Assembly: GCA_030220185.1 (NCBI GenBank)
Contig: JASPKZ010007284.1
Span: 541,098 to 605,097 of the forward strand
Origin: Diploptera punctata
Lineage: Eukaryota; Arthropoda; Insecta; Blattodea; Blaberidae
DNA length: 64,000 nt
Reading direction: 5' to 3'
The stretch's first letter is position 1; every line of letters begins with the position of its first letter. Both the position numbers and the translations under genes were made by a program. The notes below the pieces were generated by a model. It did no database searches and was not told the DNA's origin. It saw only the letters and a list, made by a program, of their open reading frames with translations. This document shows positions 51,522-63,077 of the stretch, in pieces.

Positions 51522-52993
51522 TGTTTAATAGTTTTAATATATCGTATATATTATTGTTGTCTCATAATTATGGACAATGACTTCTGTCAAGTCCCATGCA
51601 TTTGTATAGATAAATTTTCCTAGCCTATAATCTGTTTTTTTTTTCCAAAAAAATTCAAAATCTTCGAAAACTCGATTTTCAAATATTCGACTTAGACAGG
51701 ATTTTTTACATTATAAATCGCGGACACGCTCTCTAGATTGTATTTTTTCAGTTTTCACAATTTCTAAGATCTTGTCATTTTTGGGAAAAAATCCAAGACT
51801 ATAGCCATTGAAAAAATCGATTTTTAAATTTTCGACTTAAACCCCATTTTTTGCATTATAAATCGCGGACACGTCTTCTAGATTCTATTTTTGCAGTTTT
51901 CAAAATTTATAAAATTTTTGAAAAAAAAAATCCAAACCTATATAGGCCCTATAGCCTTGGAAAATCTCGATTTTCAAATTTTCAACTTCTACCGGATTTT
52001 TTGCATTATAAATCGCCGACACACCGTCTACATTGTATTTTTGCAGTTTTCAAAAGTTCTAAGATTTTGTCAGTTTTGGGAGAAAATCCTAGGGAAAACA
52101 CGATTTTCAAATTTTCGTCATAGACCGGATTTGTTGTATTATAATTCGCGGACACACCCTCTAGATTGTATTATAGCAGTTTTCAAAATTACTAATACTT
52201 TGTCATTTTTGAGAAAAAATCCAAGACCATACTCTTGGATAAAACTGTATTTTCAAATGATAGACTTAGACCGGATTTTTTTTGCATTATATATTGCGGA
52301 CACACACTCTAGATTGTATTTTTGCAGTTATCAAATTATCTAAAATTTTGTAATTTTTGGGAAAAAATCCAAGTTTGTAGCCTTGAAAACACTCGAATTC
52401 GAAATTTTCGACTTGGACCGGATGTTTGCATTATAAATCGCGGACACGCCCTCTAGATTGTATTTTTTCAGTTTTCAAAATTTCTAAGATCTTATCATTT
52501 TTGGGGAAACAATTCAATACTATAGCATTGGAAAAACTCAATTTTGAAATTTTCGACTTAGACCTGATTTTTTGCATTATATATTGCGGACACACCCTCT
52601 AGATTGTAATTCTGCAGTTTTCAAAATTTCTAAAATTTTTGGGAAAAATCCAAGACTATAGCCATGGAAAATTTCGATGTTCAAATTTTTTATTTTAATG
52701 GATTATTTGCACTATAAATCGCGGAAACATTATCTAGATTATATTTTTTACAGTTTTCAAAATATGTCTAATCTTGTCATTTTTGGGAAAAGATGATAGA
52801 ATATAGCCTTGGAAAACTCGATTTTCAAATTTTCGTCTTCGACCGCATCTTTTGCTTTATAAATCGCAGACACACCTTCTAGATTGTATTTTTGCAGTTT
52901 TGAAAAGCTCTAAGATTTTGTCATTTTTGGTAAAAAATTCTTGTAAAAACTCGATTTTCTTACTTTGTCTTAGACCGTATTTTTTCCATTATA

Positions 52994-54251
52994 CGGAGGG
53001 TTGTTTCCGATCTCTGAGAACGATTTGCCAAGTAGATTGTGATGTTGGAGTGAGAGACGTCAGGACAGGCGCGTGCGAGGTGATCAAACCAGTCAGTGTG
53101 CTGCGTCTGTTATACTCGCACACGTGTGCTCTCATAATGCCTAAGAAGAGAGACCCGTTTTGGGAAGGGTATATTACTGCCCTTTCCGACAGTAATTATA
53201 GTTATTCCGCGATTATTGAGGCTTGCAAAAAACGTAATTTTATGGTGTCAAAGTTAGGAATTAGCTCAGTGCTTAATAAAAAGGGAAAGGGTCGCTTGGG
53301 ATTAATCCCAAAAGGAAAAAAATAGGCAAATCCAAGACCTGCTGCTACCCGCACCCCAGATGTAATCAGAAATGTCAAGGCTTATCTCTGGTGGTAACCC
53401 TTCCACACAAAGAGTGATTGCGAACAGATTGGGAATATCCCTTAAAACTGTAAACACTATAATAAACAAAGATTTAAACATGGAGAAGCGCCACAAAAGC
53501 AGGGTTCATAAATTGTTGCCACGTCACATTGCCGAACGCCGCACCAACAGCAGGAAACTCTATGAAAAGCACCTGGCAGGAGAAAAATGGAAATTTTTGT
53601 TCACTGGTCACACTTGATGAAGCACATGTTTATCTAGAAGACTGCAACAAACCCCGGGCAATTTACTATAGAGAAAGGGGTGAAAAAAATTCAAAAGTGG
53701 TATGCCGAATGCAGAGGAAGTTTCTCCAAGGGATTTATGGTCATCGCTGGATATGGCTACAATGGAAAACTGACCATTCACAGAGTAGCTAAAAAAGCCA
53801 AAATCAACTCCCAGTACTACCAGGAAGAAGTTCTTACCCCAAATTTACCGGACCGAAATCCCAGCTCTCTATGGTACAGACAAACATCAAGTCTAGGTGC
53901 ATCAAGACAAGGCTTCCAGTCACACTTCGGGTTCAAGCCTGGCGTTTCTGGAGAGAATGGAGCAGGGAGCTGAAATACATGCTATTCCATTCAGCAACAT
54001 CCCAGTGAAGTCTCCTGATGCATCACCGATGGACGTTTGTGCCTTTGGGCTCTTCAAAAGGGCACTAGAAAACAGACGTCTCGAACAATAGACGGTGTAA
54101 AGAGGAGTGGGAACTTCTAGACATGACTGTGCTGCGTAAGAGTCTTCTGCAGTGGAAACTCCAAATAGAGCATGATCGATGGTGGAGACACGGATTTTCT
54201 TATGGTAAAACTTAAAAATAATTTTTATCAGAGATCAGAAACAACCCTCCG
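52994..54251 (+). mobile_element. rosa-type mariner (DD41D), full length, inside satellite
   Basis: TIRs CGGAGGGTTGTTTCCGATCT CTGA and complement with one mismatch; TA at 52,992-52,993 and 54,252-54,253. The flanking satellite reads CATTA before and AATCGCGGACA after, so the monomer sequence CATTATAAATCGCGG was cut at its TA. 1258 bp. Confidence 0.9.
53137..54091 (+). pseudogene. rosa-like DD41D transposase, frame-shifted
   Basis: ATG at 53,137: MPKKRDPFWEGYITALSDSN, an HTH region to the stop at 53,325; then STQRVIANRLGISLKTVNTI in another frame (second HTH), TLDEAHVYLEDC (first D), GFMVIAGYGYNGKLTIHRVA, MHQDKASSHTS (second D) and SPDASPMDVCAFGLFKRALE (third D). 41 residues lie between the second and third D, the DD41D spacing of the rosa group. 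At least four frame changes; all catalytic residues remain. Confidence 0.8.
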
Positions 54252-54719
54252 TAAATCGCGGACACTCCATCTACATGGGTATTTTAGCAGTTTTCAAAAT
54301 ATCAAAAACTTTGTTATTTTTGGAAAAAAATGCAAGACTATAGCCTCGGAAAAACTCGATTTTCAAATTTTCAACTTAGACCGCAGTTTTTGCATTATAA
54401 ATCGAGGACACACCCTCTAGTTTGTATTTTTGTAGCTTTCAAAATTTCTAAAATTTTGTCATTTTTGTGGAAAAAATCCAAGGCTGTACAACCTTGGAAA
54501 AATATTACTCGATTTTCAAATTTTCGATTTAGACCGGATTTATTTCATTATAAATCGCGGACACACCCTCTAGATTGTATTTTTGCATTCTTCAAAATTT
54601 GTAAAATTTTGTCATTTTTGGAAACAAATCCTAGATATAGCCTTGGAAAAACTCGATTTTCAAATTTTTTAATTAGAGCGAATTTGTTGCATTATAAATC
54701 GCTGACACACCCTCTAGAC

Positions 54720-55700
54720 TGTATTTTCGCAGTTTCCGATTTTTTTTTGGAAAAAAAATCCAAGACTATAGCCTTGGAAGAAAATAACTCGATTTTCGAG
54801 TTTTCGACTTAGAGTGGATTTAATTCATTATAAAATCGCTCCAGATTTTATTTTCGCAGTTTCCGATTTTTTTTGGAAAAAATCCAAGACTATATAGCCT
54901 TGGAAGAAAAAAAACTCGATTTTCGAGTTATCGTCTTAGAGCGGATTTAATTCATTATAAAATCTCTCTAGATTGTATTTTCGCAGTTTCCGAATTTTTT
55001 TTGGAAAAAATCCAAGACTATAGTCTTGGAAGAAAATAACTCGATTTTCGAGTTTTCGACTTAGAGCGGATTTAATTCATTATAAAATCGCTCTAGATTG
55101 TATTTTCGCAGTTTCCGATTTTTTTTTGGAAAAAATCCAAGACTATAGCCTTGGAAGAAAATAACTCGATTTCCGAGTTTTCTACTTAGAGCGGATTTAA
55201 TTCATTATAAAATCGCTCTAGATTGTATTTTCGCAGTTTCCTAATTTTTTTTGGAAAAAATCCAACAAGAAAATAACTCGATTTTCGAGTTTTCGACTTA
55301 GAGCGGATTTAATTCATTGTAAAATCGCTCTAGATTGTATTTTCGCAGTTTCCGATTTTTTTTGGAAAACATCCAAGACTATAGCCTTGGAAGAAAATAA
55401 CTCGATTTTCGAGTTTTCGACTTAGAGCGGATTTAATTCATTATGAAATCACTCTACATTGTATTTTCGCAGTTTCCGAATTTTTTTTGGAAAAAATCCA
55501 AGACTATAGCCTTGGAAGAAAATAACTCGATTTTCGAGTTTTCGACTTAGAGCGGATTTAATTCATTATAAAATCGCTCTAGATTGTATTTTTGCAGTTT
55601 CCGATTTTTTTTGGAAAAAATCAAAGACTATAACCTTGGAAGAAAATAACTCGATTTTCGAGTTTTCGACTTAGAGCGGATTTAATTCATTATAAAATCG
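54720..55700 (+). repeat. Satellite subarray of ~125-bp derived monomers
   Basis: About eight copies spaced 124-125 bp (one 112 bp) sharing TTAGAGCGGATTTAATTCAT, AAAATCGCTCTAGATTG and AACTCGATTTTCGAGTTTTC. The GCGGACACACCC part of the parent monomer is deleted. Copies are much more alike than their neighbours, so this is a local expansion. Confidence 0.9.
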
Positions 55701-57114
55701 CGCACTCACCCTCTAGATTGTATTTTTGCAGTTTTCAAAATTTATAAAATTATGTAATTTTTGGTAACATATCCAAGACAATAGGCTTGGAAAAAAATAA
55801 ATTGATTTTCTAATTTTCGATTTAGACCGGATATATTTTATTATGAAACGTGGACACACCCTCTAGATTGTATTTATGCACTTTTCAAAATTTATAAAAT
55901 TTTGCCATTTTTGGGAAAAAATCCAAAAGAAAAACTCGATTTTCAAAATTTCGATTTAGGTCGGATTTTTTGCATTATAAATCGCGGACACACACTCTGG
56001 ATTGATTTTTGCTGTATTCGAAAACTTCTAACATTTTGTAATTTTTGGGAAAAAATCCAAGATTATAGCCTTGGAAAAAAATAACTCGATATTCAACTTT
56101 TCGACTTAGACCGGATTTTTTGCATTATAAATCGCGGACACACACTCTAGATTGATTTTTGCAGTATTCGGAAACTTCTTAAATTTTGTATTTTTTGAAA
56201 AAAAATGCAAGATTATAGCCTTGGAAAGAAATAACTCGATTTTCGAATTTTCCACTTGGACCGGATTTTTTGCATTAAAAATCGCGGCCGCACGCTCTAG
56301 ATTGAATTTTTGCAGTTTTAAAAATCTCGAAAATTGTGTTATTTTTGGTAAAATATCAAAGTTTATAGGCTTAGAAAAATATAACTCTATTATCAAATTT
56401 TCGACTTAGACCGGATTTATTTCATTATGAAACGCAGACATACCCTCTAGATTGTATTTTTGCAATTTTAAAAATTTTGAAAATTTTGCCATTTTTCAGA
56501 AAAATCCAAAAAAATAATAATTCGATTTTCAAATTTTCGACATAGAATGGATTTTCTGCATTATAAATAGGGGACACACCCTCTAGATTGTATTTTTACA
56601 GTTCTCAAAATTTCTAAAGTTTTGTCATTTTTGGGAAAAAATTCAAGGCAAAAATAACTCGATTTTCAAAATTTTCGACTTAGACCGGATTTTTTTGCAT
56701 TATAAATTGCGGACACACCTTCTAGATTGTATTTTTTGCAGTTTTAAAGTTATCTAAATTCTGTCATTTTTGGAAAATATCCAAGATTTTCAATTTTTTT
56801 ATATAGACCGGATTTTTTGAATTTTAAATCGCAGACACATCCTCTTCATTGTATTTTTCCAGCTTTCAAAATATCTAAAATTTTGGCCATTTTCGGGAAA
56901 AAGAATCCACGTTTATTGTCAAGGAAAAACTCAATTTTCAAAATTTTAATTTACACCGTATTTTTCTAATTATAAAAATTGCGGACACACGCTCTAGATT
57001 GTATTTTTGCAGTTTTCATAAATTCTAAAATTTTGTCATACTGAGAAATAATCCGAAAAAATAAGTCGATTTTCAATTTTCGCCTTAGACCTTATTTTTT
57101 GCTTTATAAATCGC

Positions 57115-57465
57115 AAACGAATAAATCCGATTTCAATCCAAAATTTCAAAATTGAGTTTTCCAAAGCTTGGTGTTTTTCCAAAAATTCGCAAAATTTTCG
57201 AAATTTCAAAAACTGCAAGAATACTATCTAGAGGGTGTGTCCGGGATGTATAATGCAAAAAAAACCGGTTTAAATCCAAAATTACAAAATTGAGTTCTCC
57301 AACGCTATAGTCTTGATGTTTTTAAAAGATTGTCAAAATTTTCGAAATTTTAAAAACTGCAGAAATACTACCTGGAGGGTGAGTGCGGGATTTATAATGC
57401 AAAAAAACACGGTATAATCCAAAATTTGAAAATTAAGTTTTCCAAAGTTATAGTTTTGGTGTAGA
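57115..57465 (-). repeat. Satellite block S4, short inverted segment
   Basis: About two and a half inverted monomers (CTATCTAGAGGGTGTGTCCG; AAAACCGGTTTAAATCC) between forward blocks. Confidence 0.85.
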
Positions 57466-60400
57466 TAGTATTTTTGCAGTTTTTCAAATCTCGAAAATTT
57501 TGACATTTTTTGGAAAACCACCAAGACTACAGCCTCGTAAAGCACTATTTTGAAATTTTGGATTTAGACTGGATTTTTTGCATTATAAATCCCGGACACA
57601 CCCTCTAGATAGTATTTTTGCAGTTTTTGAAATTTAGAAAATCTTCACATTTTTTGGAAAACCACCAAGATTATAGCCTTGGAAAACACTATTTTCAAAT
57701 TTTGGATTTAGACCGGATTTTTTGAATTACAAATCAAGGACACGCCCTCTAGATAGTATTTTTGAAGTTTCGAAAATGTTGACATTTTTTGGAAAACCAC
57801 CAAGGCTATAGCCTTGAAAAACACTACTTTAAAATTTTGGATTTAGACCGGTTTTTTTGCATTATAAATCCAGGACACACCCTCTAGATAGTATTTTTAC
57901 AGTTTTTGAAATTTCGAAAATTTTGACATTTATTGTAAAACCACCATGACTATAGCCTTGGAAAACACTATTTTGAAATTTTGGATTTAGACCGGATTTT
58001 TTGCATTATAAATCCCGGACACATCCTCTAGACAGTATTTTTGCAGTTTTTGAATATTCGAAAATTTTGACATATTTTGGAAAACCACCAAGACTATATA
58101 TAGCCTTGGAAAACACTATTTTGAAATTTTGGATTTAGACCGGATTTTTCGAAATATAAATCCCGGACACACCCTCTAGATTGTTTTTTTTTCAGTTTTT
58201 GAATTTCGAAAATTTTGACATTTTTTGGAAAACCACCAAGGCTATAGCCTTGGAAAACACTATTTTCAAATTTTGGATTTAGACCGGATTTTTTGCATTA
58301 TAAATCCCGGTCACACCCTCTAGATAGTATTTTTGCAGTTTTTGAAATTTCGAAAATTTGGACATTTTTTATAAAAACCACGAAGACTATAGCTTTGCAA
58401 AACACTATTTTGAAATTTTGGATTTAGACCGGATTTTTTGCATTATAAATTCCGGATACACTCTCTAGATAGTATTTTTGCAGTTTTTGAAATATCGAAA
58501 GTTTTAACTTTTTTGCAAAACCACCAAGACTCTAGCCTGGGAAAACACTATTTTGAAATTTTGTTTTTAGACCGGATTTTTTGCTTTATAAAACCCGGAC
58601 ACACCCTACAGATAGTATTTTTGCAGATTTTGAATTTTCGAAAATTTTGACATTTTTAGAAGACCACCGAGACTATAGCGTTGGAAAACACTATTTTGAA
58701 ATTTTGGATTTTGACCGGACTTTTTGCATTATAAATCCCGGACACACCCTCTAGACAGTATTTTTGCAATTTTTGAAATATCGAAACTTTTGACATTTTT
58801 TTTTGAAAACCACCAAGACTATAGCCTTGGAAAACACTATTTTGAAATTTTGGATTTAGACCGGATTTTTTGCATTATAAATCCCGGACACACTCTCTAG
58901 ATAGTATTTTTGCAGTTTTTGAAATTTCGAAAATTTTGACATTTTTTGGAAAACCACCAAGACTATAGCCTTGGAAAACACTATTTTGAAATTTTGGATT
59001 TAGACCGGATTTTTTGCATTATAAATCCCGAACACACCATCTAGATAGTATTTTTGCAGTTTTTGAAATTTCGAAAATTTTGACATTTTTTGGAAAACCA
59101 CCAAGACTATAGCCTTGGAAAACACTATTTTTAAATTTTGGATTTAGACCGGATTTTTTGCATTATAAATCCCGGACACACCCTCTAGATAGTATTTTTG
59201 CAGTTTTTGAAATTTCGAAAACTTTGACATTTTTTGCAAAACCACCAAGACTATAGCCTGGGAAAACACTATTTTGAAATTTTGGCTTTAGACCGGATTT
59301 TTTGCATTATAAATCCCGGACACAGCCTCTAGATAGTATTTTTGCAGTTTTTGAAATTTCGAAAATTTTGACATTTTTTGGAAAACCACCAAGACTATAG
59401 CCTTCGAAAACGCTATTTTGAAATTTTGGATTTAGACCGGATTTTTTGCATTATAAATCCCGGACACACACTCTAGATAGTATTTTTGCAGTTTTTAAAA
59501 TTTCGAAAATTTTGACATTTTTTGGAAAACACCAAGACTATAGCCTTGGAAAACACTATTTTGAAATCTTGGATTTAGACCGGATTTTTTGCATTATAAA
59601 TCACGGACACATCCTCTAGATAGTATTTTTGCAGTTTTTGAAATTTCGAAAATTCTGACATTTTTTGGAAAACCACCAAGACTATAGCCTTGGAAAACGC
59701 TATTTCCAAATTTTGGATTTAGACCGGATTTTTTGCATTATAAATCCCGGACACACCCTCTTTATAGTATTTTTGCAGTTTTTGAAATTTCGAAAATTTT
59801 GACATTTTTTGGAAAACCACCAAGATTATAGCCTGGGAAAACACTATTTTGAAATTTTGGATTTAGACCGGATTTTTTGCATTATAAATCCCGGACACAC
59901 CCTCTAGATAGTATTTTTGCAGTTTTTGAAATTTCGAAAATTTTGACATTTTTTTCGAAAACCACCAGCCTTGGAAAACGCTACTTTGAAATTTTGGATT
60001 TAGACCGGATTTTTTGAATTATAAATCCCGGACACACCTTCTAGATAGTATTTTTGCAGTTTTTGAAATTTCGAAAATTTTGACATTTCTTGGAAAACCA
60101 CCAAGATTATAGCCTGGGAAAACACTATTTTGAAATTTTGGATTTAGACCGGATTTTTTGCATTATAAATCCCGGACACACCCTCTAGATAGTCTTTTTG
60201 CAGTTTTTGAAATTTCGAAAATTTTGACATTTCTTGGAAAACCACCATGATTATAGCGTGGGAAAACACTATTTTGAAATTTTGGATTTAGACCGGATTT
60301 TTTGCATTATAAATCCCGGACACACCCTCTAGACAGTATTTTTGCAGTTTTTGAAATTTCGAAAATTTTGACATTTTGGAAAACCACCAAGACTATAGCC

Positions 60401-63077
60401 TTGGAAAACACTATTTTGAAATTTTGGATTTAGACCGGATTTTTTGCATTATAAATCCCGGACACACCCTCTAGATAGTATTTTTGCAGTTTTTGAAATT
60501 TCGAAAATTTTGACATTTTTTGGAAAACCACCAAGACTATAGCCTTGGAAAACACTTATGAAATATTGGATTTAGACCGGATTTTTTGCATTATAAATCC
60601 CGGACGCACCCTCTAGATAGTATTTTTGCAGTTTTTGAAATTTCGAAAATTTTGACACTTTTTTCAAAATCACCAAGACTATAGCCGTGGAAAACACTAT
60701 TTTGAAATTTTGGATTTAGACCGGATTTTTTGCATTATGAATCCCGGACACACCCTCTAGATAGTATTTTTGCAGTTTTTGAAATTTCGAAAATTTTGAC
60801 ATTTTTTGGAAAACCACCAAGACTATAGCCTTGGAAAACACTATTTTGAAATTTTGGATTTAGACCGGATTTTTTGCATTATAAATCCCGGACACACCCT
60901 CTAGATAGTATTTTTGCAGTTTTTGAAATTTCGAAAATTTTGACATTTTTTGGAAAACCACCAAGACTATAGACTTGGAAAACACTTTTGAAATTTTGGA
61001 TTTAGACCGGATTTTTTGCATTATAAATCCCGGACACACCCTCTAGATAGTATTTTTGCAGTTTTTGAAATTTCGAAAATTTTGACATTTTTTGGAAAAC
61101 CACCAAGACTATAGCCTTCGAAAACACTATTTTGAAATTTTGGATTTAGACCGGATTTTTTGCATTATAAATCCCGGACACACCCTCTAGATAGTATTTT
61201 TGCAGTTTTTGAAATTTCGAAAATTTTGACATTTTTTGGAAAACCACCAAGACTATAGCCTTGGAAAACACTATTTTGAAATTTTGGATTTAGACCGGAT
61301 TTTTTGCATTATAAATCCCGGACACATCCTCTAGATAGTATTTTTGCAGTTTTTGAAATTTCGAAAATTTTGACATTTTTTGGAAAACCACCAAGACTAT
61401 AGCCTTGGAAAACACTATTTTGAAATTTTGGATTTAGACCGGATTTTTTGCATTATAAATCCCGGAACACCCCTACAGATAGTATTTTTGCAGTTTTTGA
61501 AATTTCGAAAATTTTGACATTTTTGGAAAACCACCAAGACTATAGCCTTGGAAAACACTATTTCGAAATTTTGGATTTAGACCGGATTTTTTGCATTATA
61601 AATCCCGGACACACCCTCTAGATAGTATTTTTGCAATTTTTGAAATTTCGAAAATTTTGACATTTTTTGGAAAACCACCAAGACTATAGCCTTTGAAAAC
61701 GCTATTTTGAAATTTTGGATTTAGACCGGATTTTTTGCATTATAAATCCCGGACACACCCTCTAGATAGTATTTTTGCAGTTTTTGAAATTTCGAAAATT
61801 TTGACATTTTTTGGAAAACCACCAAGACTATAGCCTTGGAAAACACTATTTTAAAATTTTGGATTTAGACCGGATTTTTTGCATTATAAATCCCGGACAC
61901 ACCCTCTAGATAGTATTTTTGCAGTTTTTGAAATTTCGAAAATTTTGACATTTTTTGGAAAACCACCAAGACTATAGCCTTGGAAAACACTATTTTGAAA
62001 TTTTGGATTTAGACCGGATTTTTTGCATTATAAATCCCGGACACACCTTCTAGATAGTACTTTTGCAGTTTTTGAAATTTCGAAAATTTTGACATTTTTT
62101 GGAAAACCACCAAGACTATAGCCTTGGAAAACACTATTTTGAAATTTTGGATTTAGACCGGATTTTTTGCATTATAAATCCCGGACACACCCTCTAGATA
62201 GTATTTTTGCAGTTTTTGAAATTTCGAAAATTTTGACATTTTTTGGAAAACAACCAAGACTATAGCCTTGGAAAACACTATTTTGAAATTTTGGATTTAG
62301 ACCGGATTTTTTGCATTATAAATCCCGGACACACCCTCTAGATAGTATTTTTGCAGTTTTTGAAATTTCGAAAATTTTGACATTTTTTGTAAAACCACCA
62401 TGATTATAGCCTTGGAAAACACTATTTTGAAATTTTGGATTTAGACCGGATTTTTTGCATTATAAATCCCGGACACACCCTCTAGATAGTCCTTTTGCAG
62501 TTTTTGAAATTTCGAAAATTTTGACATTTCTTGTAAAACCACCATGATTATAGCGTGGGAAAACACTATTTTGAAATTATGAATTTAGACCGGATTTTTT
62601 TGCATTATAAATACCGGACACACCCTCTAGACAGTATTTTTGCAGTTTTTGAAATTTAGAAAATTTTGACATTTAAGGAAAACCACCAAGACTATTGCCT
62701 TGGAAAACACTATTTTGAAATTTTGGATTTAGACCGGATTTTTTGCGTTATAAATCCCGGACTCACCCTCTAGATAGTATTTTTGCAGTTTTTGAAATTT
62801 CGAAAATTTTGACATTTTTTGGAAAACCACCAAGACTATAGCCTTAGAAAACACTTATGAAATATTGGATTTAGACCGGATTTTTTGCATTATAAATCCC
62901 GGACGCACCCTCTAGATAGTATTTTTGCAGTTTTTGAAATTTAGAAAATTTTGACACTTCTTTCAAAATCACCAAGACTATAGCCGTGGAAAACACTATT
63001 TTGAAATTTTGGATTTAAACCGGATTTTTTGCATTAATTCCGGACTCACCCTCTAGATAGTATTTTTGCAATTTTTG
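57465..63077 (+). repeat. Satellite block S5, homogeneous 144-bp array
   Basis: About 39 monomers: GGATTTAGACCGGATTTTTT, GCATTATAAATCCCGGACAC, ACCCTCTAGATAGTATTTTT, GCAGTTTTTGAAATTTCGAA, AATTTTGACATTTTTTGGAA, AACCACCAAGACTATAGCCT, TGGAAAACACTATTTTGAAA. Measured spacing at 60,856-61,286 is 142, 144, 144. Contains a duplicated multi-monomer block (see findings). CCAAGACTATAGCCTTGG is a near-perfect dyad. Confidence 0.95.

Larger units (their letters stand above)
51669..57115 (+). repeat. Satellite block S3, forward, ATCGCGGACA subtype
   Basis: Monomers with GCATTATAAATCGCGGACAC, CTCTAGATTGTATTTTTGCA and AAAACTCGATTTTCAAATTT. Intermediate divergence. Interrupted by the mariner at 52,994-54,251 and the 125-bp subarray. 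Confidence 0.9.

Noticed and set aside
57465..63077. Regular repeats resembling a CRISPR array
   Set aside because: Direct tandem 144-bp monomers without unique spacers, in a eukaryotic context.
57465..63077. CENP-B box in the satellite
   Set aside because: No match to the TTCG....A..CGGG pattern at the required spacing on either strand; TTTCGAAAATTTTG lacks the CGGG part.
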